Source: Anastatus disparis (lineage: Eukaryota; Arthropoda; Insecta; Hymenoptera; Eupelmidae). Taken from it: a DNA stretch of 64,000 nt. The stretch covers positions 231,001 through 295,000 of the forward strand of contig JAFFSR010000019.1 in NCBI GenBank assembly GCA_017163975.1, given 5' to 3'. Under the pieces are notes generated by a model that did not search any database, was not told the DNA's origin, and saw only the letters and a program-made list of their open reading frames with translations. Below are positions 23,239 through 32,649 of the stretch, piece after piece. Every line of letters starts with the position of its first letter. Within the stretch, counting starts at the first letter, position 1. A program made the translations under genes and the position numbers.

Positions 23239-23691
23239 AAGCATGGAAGGAAGTGATGGAGGGGGTGGAGGAGGAGGAGAAGGAGGAGGAGAGGGAGAAA
23301 ACTGGTAATTTTATAAACCAATTGATTTCAGTTGTACCCTTTGAAATGCATCTGCCAGGCTACCAGTTTCTCGGCCCTGGCACACATCTCGAAGAGCGTC
23401 TCAGACGTGGTCAGAGAGGAAAAAACCCTCTTGACAATGCCTATGTAGAGCACGATATATTATATTCAAATAAAAAAATAACGAAAATCATATAAAAGCC
23501 GACAGACTGCTGGCTGAACGAGCATTTTCACGCATGCTCTCAGAGGATGCGGATGGTAATGAAAGACTGCAGCTGGTATTACTGTTTTGTACATGATCAG
23601 CAAAATTGCGTTTGATAAATTTTTGAAACGCATTAAAAATACATTTAAAAGACAGCAAATGAAAGAGAGGAAGCTAATTTATAAGAGGTAG
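23223..23691 (+). pseudogene. Parvovirus-type phospholipase A2 domain protein, frame-broken
   Basis: Residues 43-60 read HLPGYQFLGPGTHLEERL, the calcium-loop motif, followed by NPLDNAYVEHDILY with the catalytic HD pair (77-78) and conserved Tyr81. This is the PLA2 fold found in parvovirus/densovirus VP1 and also in some Polintons, where it is thought to breach endosomal membranes. The first frame (23223-23495) is lost in an A-rich run near 23470. A second frame continues to a stop near 23595. A third segment (about 23594-23691) carries a basic tail resembling the usual C-terminus. So at least two frame changes are present. The N-terminus has an acidic Glu-rich insertion. It lies directly before the integrase. 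Confidence 0.75.
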
Positions 23692-23698
23692 AGGAGCA

Positions 23699-24835
23699 AT
23701 GAGAAAGAAGAAGAAAAGAAAAAAGAAGAAAAGGAAGAAGGAGACGTCAAAGCCGGACGGTCTTAAGCATTATTACTATAATCTTTCTGCACCATCAGCG
23801 TACGCTAGTGCGCATCTACTGAAACGCGCGAAACCCAGAAAATTTAATAACAATACCATCGCTAAGTGGCTGGAGAGTCAGGATGCACATACCTTACACA
23901 AACTCGTGGGACATCGTTTTCCTCGTCGACATTACAACGTTTTCAGCCCCTTTGAGGTGTGGGAAGCTGACTTGGCAGATTTTAGATCACTTGAAACCTA
24001 CAATGATGAGTACAGCTATATTCTCATTGTCATTGATGCACTTTCAAAGTTTGCCTGGGCAGAGCTTCTTCTCGACAAAACAAGCCGAAGCGTTGCTGTA
24101 GCATTGGACAAAATTTTATCACGATGTAATGATAGACATCCTATTTACCTACAGACTGATAAAGGTGAGGAATTTATCGGTCAAGAGGTGCAAGAGGTGC
24201 TAAAAAAGAAACATATTACCTACCAAGTCGTCAGAGACCCTGATATAAAGGCAGCCATTGCTGAATGCTTTATTCGAACTCTCAAAGGTCGAATCTGGCG
24301 ATACTTTACTCACACGCGCACAAGACGTTATATAGATGTTTTGCAAAAAATTGTAACGTGTTACAATGAGTCGTGGCACAGTGCCATAAAAATACCCCCT
24401 TCTAAGGTCAACTTATATAATTCTCACGTGGTACGTCGAAATTTGACATTGCGTTATAGCGAAAAAAAGCCGTTTAGAGTAGCTAAATACAGCGTTGGTA
24501 ATCTGGTTCGTGTCAATCGTGCCAAGACAGCCTTCAGGAAAGCATACGAGGGTGGCTGGACTCTAGAGCAGTTTAAAATTATAAGAGTCGACACAAGACA
24601 ACAACCACCCGTTTATACTTTGGCAGATCTTGGTGAAGAAAAAATTGACGGATATTTTTACGAAGAACAGTTGAGCAGAGTGCGCAAGGATTTAGATAGT
24701 GAAGCGTTTGAGGTTGACGAGGTTTTGAAGAGTAAAGGTAGGGGGTTGAAAAAACAATGTTTGGTCAGTTGGAGGGGGTATCCAGAAAAATTTAATTTTT
24801 TGATGGCGGCTAAAGATTTGAAAAATTTACAATGA
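23699..24835 (+). CDS. Polinton integrase (RVE, DDE) with C-terminal chromodomain
   Basis: This is an intact 378-residue frame from ATG 23699. The N-terminus is a Lys/Arg tract. The catalytic triad is D91 (WEADLADF), D154 (QTDKGEEF) and E189 (AIAECFIRTLKGR), the retrovirus-like integrase core. An SH3-like stretch follows (about 255-325), and residues 337-376 form a chromodomain (FEVDEVL, then SWRGYPEKF), where the aromatic expected after FN is Leu rather than Trp. Known role: joining element ends to host DNA, with the chromodomain guiding the target. It is one of the few complete genes in this copy. The stop overlaps the next start as ATGA. Confidence 0.92.
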   Translation: MRKKKKRKKKKRKKETSKPDGLKHYYYNLSAPSAYASAHLLKRAKPRKFNNNTIAKWLESQDAHTLHKLVGHRFPRRHYNVFSPFEVWEADLADFRSLETYNDEYSYILIVIDALSKFAWAELLLDKTSRSVAVALDKILSRCNDRHPIYLQTDKGEEFIGQEVQEVLKKKHITYQVVRDPDIKAAIAECFIRTLKGRIWRYFTHTRTRRYIDVLQKIVTCYNESWHSAIKIPPSKVNLYNSHVVRRNLTLRYSEKKPFRVAKYSVGNLVRVNRAKTAFRKAYEGGWTLEQFKIIRVDTRQQPPVYTLADLGEEKIDGYFYEEQLSRVRKDLDSEAFEVDEVLKSKGRGLKKQCLVSWRGYPEKFNFLMAAKDLKNLQ

Positions 24836-25243
24836 ACGATGAATTTTACATGGTTTTACCGAGCAACAGCAGCAAGTTTGTCTCTCCACACAATGTGGCG
24901 ACACATTTCACAATACAATTATCACAAAATTTTTATCTCCATGGCAACTGGTGTGCAGGACTCACGGAAATTCAAATACCTCTCACATTTCAGCATATAT
25001 CAATAGTTGACTATCAATAGTGACATGCGCACGAGCTTACTACGTATTATAGTCTCGCTTCATTTGCGCGACTATGTCTACGGAGGTGTTGAAATTAAAA
25101 ACTTTTCACCACCCATGTACCTACCACTGCTGTCTTCAGCGTTTCAGTCGATCGAAATAGATATAAGAGACGAACACGGATTTCCCATTCCATTCGACTA
25201 CGGTCCGTTGACTGTAACGCTTTACTTTAAGCGCATCCGATAA
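24832..25243 (+). pseudogene. Penton-like minor capsid protein, internally deleted
   Basis: The first piece (24832-25020, 62 residues) begins with MNDEFYMVLPSNSS and HGNWCAGLTEIQIP, the start of Polinton single-jelly-roll penton proteins. The end of the gene (about 25020-25243, another frame) has YGGVEIKNFSPPMYLPL and ends PFDYGPLTVTLYFKR, the typical C-terminus. The total is about 137 codons, far shorter than usual for the family (from memory, about 300-400), so the middle has been lost and the frame changes near 25010. In intact relatives it forms the capsid vertices. Confidence 0.75.
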
Positions 25244-25244
25244 A

Positions 25245-25766
25245 ATGTCTGAGTTTAAAGATTTTTTCAATAACCAAATGGTTAGTGGTAGGGGTAAGTG
25301 CGTTAGAGCTGGTAAACCTTGTTTTTATTATTACCAGTCGGGTGCAGGAGTAGGTAGTTTTTTGGAAGGTCTCTTCCGAGCAGCTATACCGAAGATCAAG
25401 CAAGGTGCAAAAGTGGTCGGTAAAGAGGCTCTCCGAGCGGGTAAAAATATCCTAGATGATGTCACTCTAGGTGGCAGACCTGTCAAAGAGGCGGCCAAGG
25501 AGCGCATTCGCGAGAGTGGTAAAAATCTCAAAAGAAAAGCTGACGTTGTTCTGGACAATTTGCTCTTGGGTGAGTCAAGTGCAAAAGAGAGGAAAGAATC
25601 TGAATATAAAGAGAAGAACGAGACATTGTCAGTTCAGTCGTCGAGTGCAGCTGGTACTACAAACACCTCAGCGGCTAAACGCTCGAAAAGTGGTGAGGTT
25701 GCGAAAAAGAAAAAGAAGAAGCAGAATAAGAAAGCACGTGTAGCTAGAGATATTTTCGAAAATTAA
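25245..25766 (+). CDS. Glycine-rich basic Polinton virion-type protein
   Basis: This is an intact 173-residue frame. Residues 33-70 (GAGVGSFLEGLFRAAIPKIK, then KVVGKEALRAGKNIL) are the conserved core I recall for a short Polinton protein placed between penton and major capsid genes. It is followed by RESGKNLKRKAD and a long Lys/Ser tail. The amphipathic gly-rich segment followed by a basic tail resembles adenovirus core or membrane-lytic small proteins in layout only; homology is not claimed. It ends 9 bp before the major capsid start. Confidence 0.7.
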   Translation: MSEFKDFFNNQMVSGRGKCVRAGKPCFYYYQSGAGVGSFLEGLFRAAIPKIKQGAKVVGKEALRAGKNILDDVTLGGRPVKEAAKERIRESGKNLKRKADVVLDNLLLGESSAKERKESEYKEKNETLSVQSSSAAGTTNTSAAKRSKSGEVAKKKKKKQNKKARVARDIFEN

Positions 25767-25775
25767 AATTTCAAG

Positions 25776-27082
25776 ATGGCGTTGTTGCATACGGAATCTT
25801 GTCAGTCAATCAAGTCGGAATTATCACTCTTTGAATTACCCTCGACACAGACTGCAATCGAAGGCTCTTACTGGGTACAGTACAAACCGATATCTTCACT
25901 CAACGACCAATCCCAATTGAATTTACAATCCCTGGCAACACTGAATATCTAGACTTGACTCGCACAATGTTAAGTGTGAGTGTAAGTGTAACATGCGCTA
26001 GTGCTGAACCACCTAAGGATCCGAACGTTGGACCAATAAATAATCTTTTGCATTCGTTGTTTAATCAAGTCGACGTGCTATTCAATCAGAAACCTGTTTC
26101 ACCGCCAAACAATGCTTATGCATACAGAGCTTACATTGAAACATTACTAAATTATGGTCCAACAGCTAAAAAGTCTCATTTAACGAGTGGTTTGTGGTAC
26201 GATGATACAGCAGGGAAAATGGACGATACCACAGGTGGTAGTGTAGGTCTCAATAATCGTAACGCACTCATGATTGGCAGAAAGATTGATTTACTCGGCC
26301 ATTTACATTGTGATGTTTTTAATCAAGACAAATTATAACTGGGTGGTGTTGAAGTTAGAGTAAGGCTTGTGCCTTCTTGTGATGGATTCTGTCTCATGGA
26401 TCCTGCTGGTGCTTTCACGGTAAATATTACCGTGGCTACGCTTTTTGTGCGTCGGGTAAGATTAAATCCTTCACTTGTGCTGGCACACGAAAAACTATTG
26501 TCACAGACTCCTGCAAAATACCCACTGACACGTGTAGAAGTTAAGGCTGTTACGTTACATAATGGTGTGCATGGGGAAACAATCGACAATGTCATATTAG
26601 GTCAACTGCCGGAAAGAATTATACTCGGTTTTGTTGAAAATAAAGCTTACAACGGAGATAAAAGTCTTAACCCATTCAATTTAAAGAATTTTAATATAAA
26701 TTTTTTGTGTCTGTACGTTGATGGAATGCAAGTGCCATCGAAGCCTAGCTGTAAGCAGCCAGATTCCAAAAAAAGCAAAATGTACGTTGATGCTTATCAT
26801 ACACTTTTTCCCGGCACAGGTATTCACTTTATGAATTCAGGCAACTCGATTGACCGTGAAGACTATCCAAACGGTTACTGCCTATTCGCTTTTGATTTGA
26901 CACCTGATTTATCGGCGAGTGATGGTAGTCATTAGAATTTGATAAAAAATGGTAATGTACGAATTGATGTTAGATTCGACGACCCACTAGAGGGCGCTGT
27001 AAATTGTATAATTTATGCTAAATCTGACAATTTGCTCGAAATTGACTCGTCGAGACAGGTTGTTGTGGATTATAGCGGTTAA
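25776..27082 (+). pseudogene. Polinton major capsid protein (double jelly roll), broken
   Basis: The start is ATG 25776. The first frame runs to about 25919, then the coding frame shifts and carries on to 26338. TAA at 26336 and TAG at 26933 are in-frame interruptions, and the last segment ends at 27082. Recognisable blocks are TQTAIEGSYWVQYKP, IPGNTEYLDLTRTML, HSLFNQVDVLFNQKPVSPP, a long middle with ERIILGFVENKAYNGD, and the end with YPNGYCLFAFDLTPDLSA. About 435 codons in total, a plausible size. In the family this protein forms the capsid shell. It lies directly downstream of the gly-rich protein and ahead of a TATA box for the next gene. Confidence 0.87.
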
Positions 27083-27113
27083 GTAGTGGTGGTGGGGGGG
27101 GGTACATTTCTCA

Positions 27114-27122
27114 CTATTTAAG
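27114..27122 (+). promoter_or_regulatory. TATA-like box for the 151-residue gene
   Basis: CTATTTAAG lies 57-65 bp before ATG 27179, with a TCAGT initiator-like sequence about 30 bp downstream (near 27147). Confidence 0.45.
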
Positions 27123-27178
27123 TAAAGCAAAGCCAGCTTTATTATCTCAGTCGGCGAGCAACTTTCATTGCAAACAGT

Positions 27179-27634
27179 ATGGACGTGGTAATTGATGTGC
27201 AGTTTTTAAAGGACAACAAAAATCGTTCCATTCCAAAGGAGGTGGCTGTACTTGCTATTCATAAAAACTTTATCGCTCATTGGATTGTGGCGCCTCCTTG
27301 TAATTTAAGACGCTTACCTAAAAATGCTTTGAGACAGAACCATTGGGTGACACTGAATTATAATGGTCTGGAGTGGTACAAAGGTGATATATCGATAAAA
27401 AGATTATACAAAAATTTCGAAGATATTTGCATGAATTGTCGTACAATTTTCGTGCGAGGTCAAGAAAAGCTTGAACTACTTTCCAAGCTCACCACCTGTA
27501 AGATTGAAAATTTAGAAAAAGAACAAGATTGTCTAGCTGTTAGAAATTTAAATTTCAGCAGTGTACATTGCATGCATCATTACTTAAAATCACCTTATTC
27601 AAATTACGTGTGTGCACTAATAACGTTTAAATAA
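27179..27634 (+). CDS. Unknown Polinton-associated protein, 151 residues
   Basis: The frame is intact, starting MDVVIDVQFLKDNKNRSIPK. Visible features are an acidic IDVQ strand, KEVAVLAIH, HWIVAPPCNLRRLP, the NHWVTLNYNGLEW segment and FVRGQEKLELL, with several Cys/His in the last third. I recall similar ORFs in insect Polinton-like elements but know no function for them. The strand with an Asp and then Glu-Val-Ala could belong to an RNase H-like fold; that is speculation. It has its own TATA-like box, and lies between capsid and protease genes. Confidence 0.55.
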   Translation: MDVVIDVQFLKDNKNRSIPKEVAVLAIHKNFIAHWIVAPPCNLRRLPKNALRQNHWVTLNYNGLEWYKGDISIKRLYKNFEDICMNCRTIFVRGQEKLELLSKLTTCKIENLEKEQDCLAVRNLNFSSVHCMHHYLKSPYSNYVCALITFK

Positions 27635-27723
27635 CGTTACTACTAATCTGAAACATAGGCTAATCAAACTTAACCCCAGCGTAACATCGTTGATTTCGAA
27701 AGAATTTTTAGAAATTCTCCGCA

Positions 27724-28167
27724 ATGAATTCAAAAGAGATGATTCAATATCTGATGAGGATCAAGTTTTACGCAGTAGGCGTTTATCCAGCGGATCAGAT
27801 TTCTCTGATGTGGGTGAAACCTTGTGCGTTTGTGCTTCATACACAAAATTATAACCAGCGTGGTGCGCATTGGGTTGCCATATACGTTGATAAGTATGGC
27901 ACAGGTGTGTTCTTTGATAGTCTTGGTAAACCACCACAAATTCAACAACATTTACGACGTATTCAGCAAAATTGTAAAAAATTTAGATGGAATAATAAAC
28001 ACTTACAAAGCGAATATTCCAACGTTTGTGGTCATTATTGTATCATGTTTCTGTATTATATGTCTAGCGGATTGGGTTTCAAGAAATTCTTGGAAAATTT
28101 CTCACAGAACTTGCAAAAAAATGATACGATAGTCAAGAATTTTGTGGAAAAAATCTCGTATGAGTAG
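27724..28167 (+). CDS. Adenain-like cysteine protease
   Basis: This is an intact 147-residue frame. GVYPAD (19-24) leads into the catalytic His in GAHWVAIYVD (H49), the acidic residue in FFDSLGKPP (D65), the oxyanion Gln (Q95) and the cysteine in NVCGHYCIMFLYY (C102, with C106 next). This order matches adenovirus protease and the Polinton PRO family. Known role: maturing virion proteins. The ATG at 27724 is accepted because homology to the family begins within a few residues. Another frame is open across the first 200 bp but lacks recognisable content. Confidence 0.9.
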   Translation: MNSKEMIQYLMRIKFYAVGVYPADQISLMWVKPCAFVLHTQNYNQRGAHWVAIYVDKYGTGVFFDSLGKPPQIQQHLRRIQQNCKKFRWNNKHLQSEYSNVCGHYCIMFLYYMSSGLGFKKFLENFSQNLQKNDTIVKNFVEKISYE

Positions 28168-28235
28168 TATGATATTTGGTTGTCTCTGATTGGTTGCACA
28201 ACAGCTTTTTACGGCACCCCCACCAATTTTTACAG

Positions 28236-28243
28236 TATAAAAG
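28236..28243 (+). promoter_or_regulatory. TATA box of the last Polinton gene
   Basis: TATAAAAG lies 73-80 bp before ATG 28316. CACAGTTTGATG about 30 bp downstream resembles an initiator. Confidence 0.6.
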
Positions 28244-28315
28244 AAGCGGCCCCCACTTAGTTTAGCCACAGTTTGATGACGGTGAAAGCAGCAGTAACAA
28301 CAAAGCTCAAGCAAG

Positions 28316-29131
28316 ATGGTTGGTCAAAAGAGAAGCCTGGAGCAGACATTTGGTAATGGCTTGGCATATTTAATAAAACAAAACAGCAAGAAAAATTATT
28401 GACAGCAGGTTCTGCCAATGGTCTACGGGCTAAACAGCTCTTTTGGAAAAATTATCCAGGTAGGCCTGGAGAATATAGGCGGCAAAGGCGAAAAGGAGTT
28501 TGCACCCGTAGTACGCTCCTGTCGAGCCAATTTTCAAGGTTTACCTCTGTTACTGGACTGTTGGGAGGCGTTGAAGCAGGAATTTGATAAAATTGAAGAT
28601 TTTTTCACTTGCTATAACGAGGAATCTATGCTGGATCGGCGGCTATCTATTCCTGGATACACTATCCGTTTTATGATTTGTTTTCACGAAAGAGCTTTTG
28701 AATTGGTACCCAATGACGCACAACCAGAAGGAGAGGAGTGTGGTAGACCGCCGAAAAAATATGGTCGATTTAATCGGTCACTAGTATTTAAACGTGTCAC
28801 GTTTGAACGTTTAAAAGATTTATCAAAATGTATAGATTATAGAATTAGATATTTAAATACTGTTGTAAAATCTGTAGATTATATATTACGAGAAATGGTT
28901 ATAAATATGAAAAATGTATTAGAAAATAGTCAGGAATCTCAATATGTATGTACTTCTAGCGGTATAAAAAGCACAATGTCTAGTTTTAATGATAATTTTG
29001 TAAATGATCTCATCGAATTATTAAAAAAGAATAATCTAGTTTTGGGAAAAGAAGATGTGTTTATAATCATACACGAATTTATTATTTATCATATGTACAC
29101 ACTAGTTAATTGTATGAATGCTACGTTGTAA
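28316..29131 (+). pseudogene. Last Polinton gene, unknown product, one early in-frame TGA
   Basis: The same frame is open from ATG 28316 to 29131 except for TGA at 28400; the main open part starts at Met 28418 (237 residues). The N-terminal half has GKIIQVGLENIGG, VRSCRANFQGLPLLLDCWE and ALKQEFDKIEDFF. That order (beta strands, then LxxWExLK and a helix) recalls the PC4-type single-strand-binding fold, but this is a weak, unverified likeness. The C-terminal half is helical, Lys/Asn-rich and more AT-rich. The gene ends close to the right inverted repeat, the usual place for accessory Polinton genes. A readthrough or late start at 28418 could still yield product. Confidence 0.5.
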
Positions 29132-29489
29132 TGTTTTATTATTAATAATAAATCTGTTGTTAAACTTTAAAACATGAGTATTTCAATCACCTTGTCTGTT
29201 ACCAACTCCTCATCCTTCATACACACAATAATTTATATGTAAATTTTATATTTTCTGATTCAATATAAAAATTTATAATAATTGGAAATTAAAAATCTTT
29301 TAAATTCATATTTTATAATTCAAGTTTTTATTATTTCGATAATTAAAAAGGATTATATTACAAAATTTTAAATTAATAATTTTGAAATATCGATTAAAAT
29401 ATTTTTTATCCCCACTCTAAATTTTCGGGAGGGGGTAAGTGACCCTCCAGTTCATCCCCACTCTAAATTTCTAGGAGGGGGTGACTGAT
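29132..29489. other. AT-rich 3' region with a 46-bp tandem repeat
   Basis: No ORF is present. CCCCACTCTAAATTTYC starts two units, near 29410 and 29456, each with a GGAGGGGGT purine tract and CCTCCAG. This is the junction between the last gene and the right inverted repeat. Confidence 0.6.
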
Positions 29490-31417
29490 CCTCCAGTTGT
29501 TTGGGTACCATGCCTAACAAACCCCTACTTCGCCTTCTCAGAGGTCATTGACCTAGTGGTCAATAACCTTTGGGGTGGTGGAGTGGAGGTTTGTTGTAAC
29601 GATCCATGGTGCCCCAATAACTACTGGTATTCTAAGTATAAAAAATGTAACCTGTACGCATAAAAACATTAAAACTAAATAAATAAGATATCGGTTGTTA
29701 TAATGTATACTACAAATATAATTTTACTACAATCGCAGATTTTAAAGTCCGATTAAAATAAAATATAATTATTTTTACGGAAAAAAATCTTCTAAAGATA
29801 ATTTTAGCGCAATTCTGTCTTAAAAAGTTAAAGATTCTAAAATTTTTTAAGCTTAATTCAAACAATAATTTTTTGTTTCTCAGTTCAAAATCTACAAAAG
29901 ACTGTTTTGTACCATTTAAAAAAAAATTAATTCAACAAGAGAGCAAAAAAAATTATTTTTTTCCCAAATGTATGATTTTGGGGCTCAATTTTAAGAACGT
30001 AAATAGAGTACTGGCATAATAGGATTATTTTTTCCTAACTCTGTTTCACTAGAGCGTTAAAATAAGATCTAAAAGAATTTTACCAAAGAAACAAGCCAGA
30101 TATATTGAAAAATCTTGTTTTTATGGAGACTCTCGACTTAAAATTGTTGTAACTAGGGTTCTATAGCACCTAGAAACGTTTGAAAAAAAGCGAACTGAAG
30201 GTTTTATACTCTATTTCAATAATTTGTGATGTATTTGTGTCGACATTCCCTTCATACTAACGTTTAAGGAAAAATAAGCGAAAAATTCGGAAAATCCTTG
30301 GTTTCAACGGGTTGTTTAAGATATGTCTATCACCGGAAGCTTTTCATAAATATTTTTCTATGAAAGTACATCAGAAGACCTTCAAAATCAGCCCTGGTAG
30401 ACCCCCGCAACCCTATCCTATTCGGCGCTACTCAATTTTGTCCAATGGAAAGTCGTTTCGGACCATAGTGCGGCGTCGCTGGAAATCTTCCGTAACATTC
30501 CGCGCAAGCTTCCAATGGAAACTTCATGGAATCCTTCTAGAATATTTCATACAATATTTCACTGTAAGATTACTTAAATCTTTCTATAAAATATTTCGTG
30601 AAATATTACTAGAAGATTTATGTAATATTCCGCTGTACGATTTTGAAGTTTTTCGAAAGCTTCCAGCGAAATATTTATGAAATCTTCCTAAAATCTTTCA
30701 TGAAATATTTCACGGAAAGATTACTTAAATCTTTCTGTAAAATATTCCATGAAATATTTTTGGATGATTTAGGTAATAGTCCGCTGTCTAATTTTAAAGT
30801 TTTTCGGGTTCATTCAGCGAAATGTTTATAGAATCTTTCTGAAATCTTTTATCGAATATTGCACCAAAAGATTAGTTAAGTCTTTCTGTAAAATATTTCG
30901 TGGAATATTTCTGGAAGATTTATGTAATGTTTCGCTGTACAATTTTAAAGTTTTTCGGAATTTTCCAGCGAAATATTTGTAAAATCTTTCATGAAATATT
31001 CCACCATAGGATTACTTAAATCCTTCTGTGAAATATTTTATGGAATATTTCTAGAAGATTTGTGTAATATTCCGCTTTACAATTTAGAAGTTTTTCGGAA
31101 TCTTTTAGCAAAATCTTTATGAAACCTTCCTGGAATTTCACATGAAATATTCCACTGAAATATTTGATAAGCGTTAAATGTAATATTCATGAAATATTGC
31201 AAAAATCTTTCGTAAATATTTCATGGAATAATTTGAAAAAGTTTTCGAACATTCCTTTTGAAATATTCCATAAATGTTCCTGGAAGCTTTCAATGGTAGA
31301 TTTCAGTGAAATATTTCGAAATATTCTGTGAAGACTTCCTAGAATCTGCATGGAAGGTTCCATTAAGATATCCCAGTAGAAGATTTCGCAATATTTTATA
31401 CTGAAATTCTTCATGCT
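29490..31417 (-). repeat. Right Polinton inverted repeat
   Basis: It pairs in inverted orientation with the left end: 29490-29650 against 8300-8460, about 29820-30320 against 5890-6400, and 30320-31417 against the GGAATATTTC-type array at 5241-5880. The outer array is made of degenerate short units such as TTTCATGAAATATTTC, many of them self-complementary. The two long ORFs here are repeat-encoded and not credible. The right terminus is CATGCT. Confidence 0.8.
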
Positions 31418-31709
31418 GTGTTAACTATGACTTTTGAATTAGGCAAGACTTTCTGATGCAATAAAGCTCAAATCAAAGTATTAAACTTATACTCTCTTTT
31501 TTATATTTTGCTGTGAGAGTTTTAGTTCTTTGGTTAATCAAGGTTTTATAAGCGCTTCTTCTTACTATGTTTTCGAAAAATGGCTTTATCTTAGCTTCTG
31601 GGTTTATTAAACGAAAAGAAAGAATCCGGGTTCATTTTTTTTATCAAAGAATTATAACCTGCAGTATCAGCCAAATTTGTTTATTAGAGGTGAGGACCTC
31701 TCCTTGTTA

Positions 31710-32225
31710 TATTTTATATATTTGAGCCCAATAGCTCCATAATATAAAGCCAATATTCTTCAATTTTGTTATATTTTTACTATTATACCTACGTTCCAAA
31801 CACTTTTGAGCATTTTTTTATAAATAAAATAAAATTGTTTGGTTTTGAACTATTCTTTTTATTCCTATTTTTCTCCAAATCGGCCATGTAAACCGATTTT
31901 AAAAATGATGCCCAAATGTTCGCAAATCATTCTCAAAAAGAATTTCGAAGTGACATTAAATTTTTATTTAAATTCACTCCGAAGCACCGTGATTGCCGAG
32001 ATTGAACTTCTTGAAAAAAACTGACAAATGCATTTATTAGCATAACAAAAAAATATCATGGAAATGTGTCGTGATTAGAAGAATTCAAATCTTGAAATGA
32101 TCTAGATGGAAATTGACAGTGACATATCAGATACAATTTTTTTAAAATGAAATGATGAATTAATAGATTTCGATGCTATCCACATAAATTATAACGATAT
32201 TAAAATTAGGACTTATAAGATTACA
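31710..32225. other. AT-rich sequence without recognisable features
   Basis: No credible ORF, RNA or repeat was identified here. Confidence 0.5.
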
Positions 32226-32618
32226 TTAACGGCAGGCCGGAGTAGAACCTGATACCGACCGAGTAACAATTGAGTTGTTTGTTATTTACTCAAGTATTGA
32301 TCGGTGTATCTTCAAAATAAAGGTTGATCGCAATAGATATTATTATTATGAATATCTATGCACAAGAAAAAAAAAATCTACCGATTTTTTTTTGAGAAAA
32401 GTAAGGAACGCGAAAATATTATAAACATAATCTTTTACTTCGGCGTTCCTTACTTTTCTCAAAAACAAAGCGATAGATTTTTTTTTTCTTGTGCACAAAT
32501 ATTTGTAATAATAATATCTATTGCGCTTAACCTTCAATTTGCAGATACACCGATTAATACTTGAGTAAATAACAAAAATGCCAATTAGACAAGGACAGCG
32601 AATCTGGCCTGCTCTTAA
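32226..32618. mobile_element. TTAA hairpin MITE (GAGCAGGCC tips), copy 2
   Basis: It is bounded by TTAA at 32226-32229 and 32615-32618. Its arms match copy 1 (7535-7927): GCAATAGATATTATTATT, TGCACAAGAAAAAAA, TTTTGAGAAAAGTAAGGAAC. The orientation is opposite to copy 1. Confidence 0.85.
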
Positions 32619-32649
32619 ATGAAGAAAAAAATTTAAAGAAATAGACGAC

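Larger units (their letters stand above)
5241..31417 (+). mobile_element. Polinton/Maverick (endogenous virus-like DNA transposon), decayed
   Basis: Termini are AGCATG at 5241 and CATGCT ending at 31417, the AG...CT ends expected for Polintons. The 6-bp flanks GTATAC and GTGTTA are only partly alike, so the 6-bp duplication typical of the family is weak here. Long inverted repeats lie at both ends and a colinear gene block occupies 17.1-29.1 kb. Span is 26.2 kb; removing the nested foldback (5.6 kb) and nested MITEs (about 1.1 kb) leaves about 19.5 kb, a normal Polinton size. The external boundary is fixed independently because the flanks are two halves of the same palindromic MITE. Multiple stops and frame changes show it is inactive, although the integrase is intact. 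Confidence 0.88.
94..31709. mobile_element. Palindromic TAA-type (Harbinger-like) MITE, copy A, split in three
   Basis: Three fragments together match the intact 597-bp palindrome at 33011-33607. The left arm is at about 94-413, the central part at about 5171-5240 (shared AGCATATTTTAAT block) and the right arm at 31418-31709, ending in CTCCTTGTTAT. The pieces are separated by the TTAA element (414-5170) and the Polinton (5241-31417). The family is assigned from the terminal CAAGGAGAG sequence and the TAA duplication seen around copy B; the duplication of copy A itself is unclear. It has no coding capacity. It is the oldest layer on the left side and supplies the external boundary for both insertions. 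Confidence 0.75.

Noticed and set aside
27640..27850. Alternative open frame across the protease start
   Set aside because: It lacks recognisable content, whereas the protease frame has the full catalytic order.
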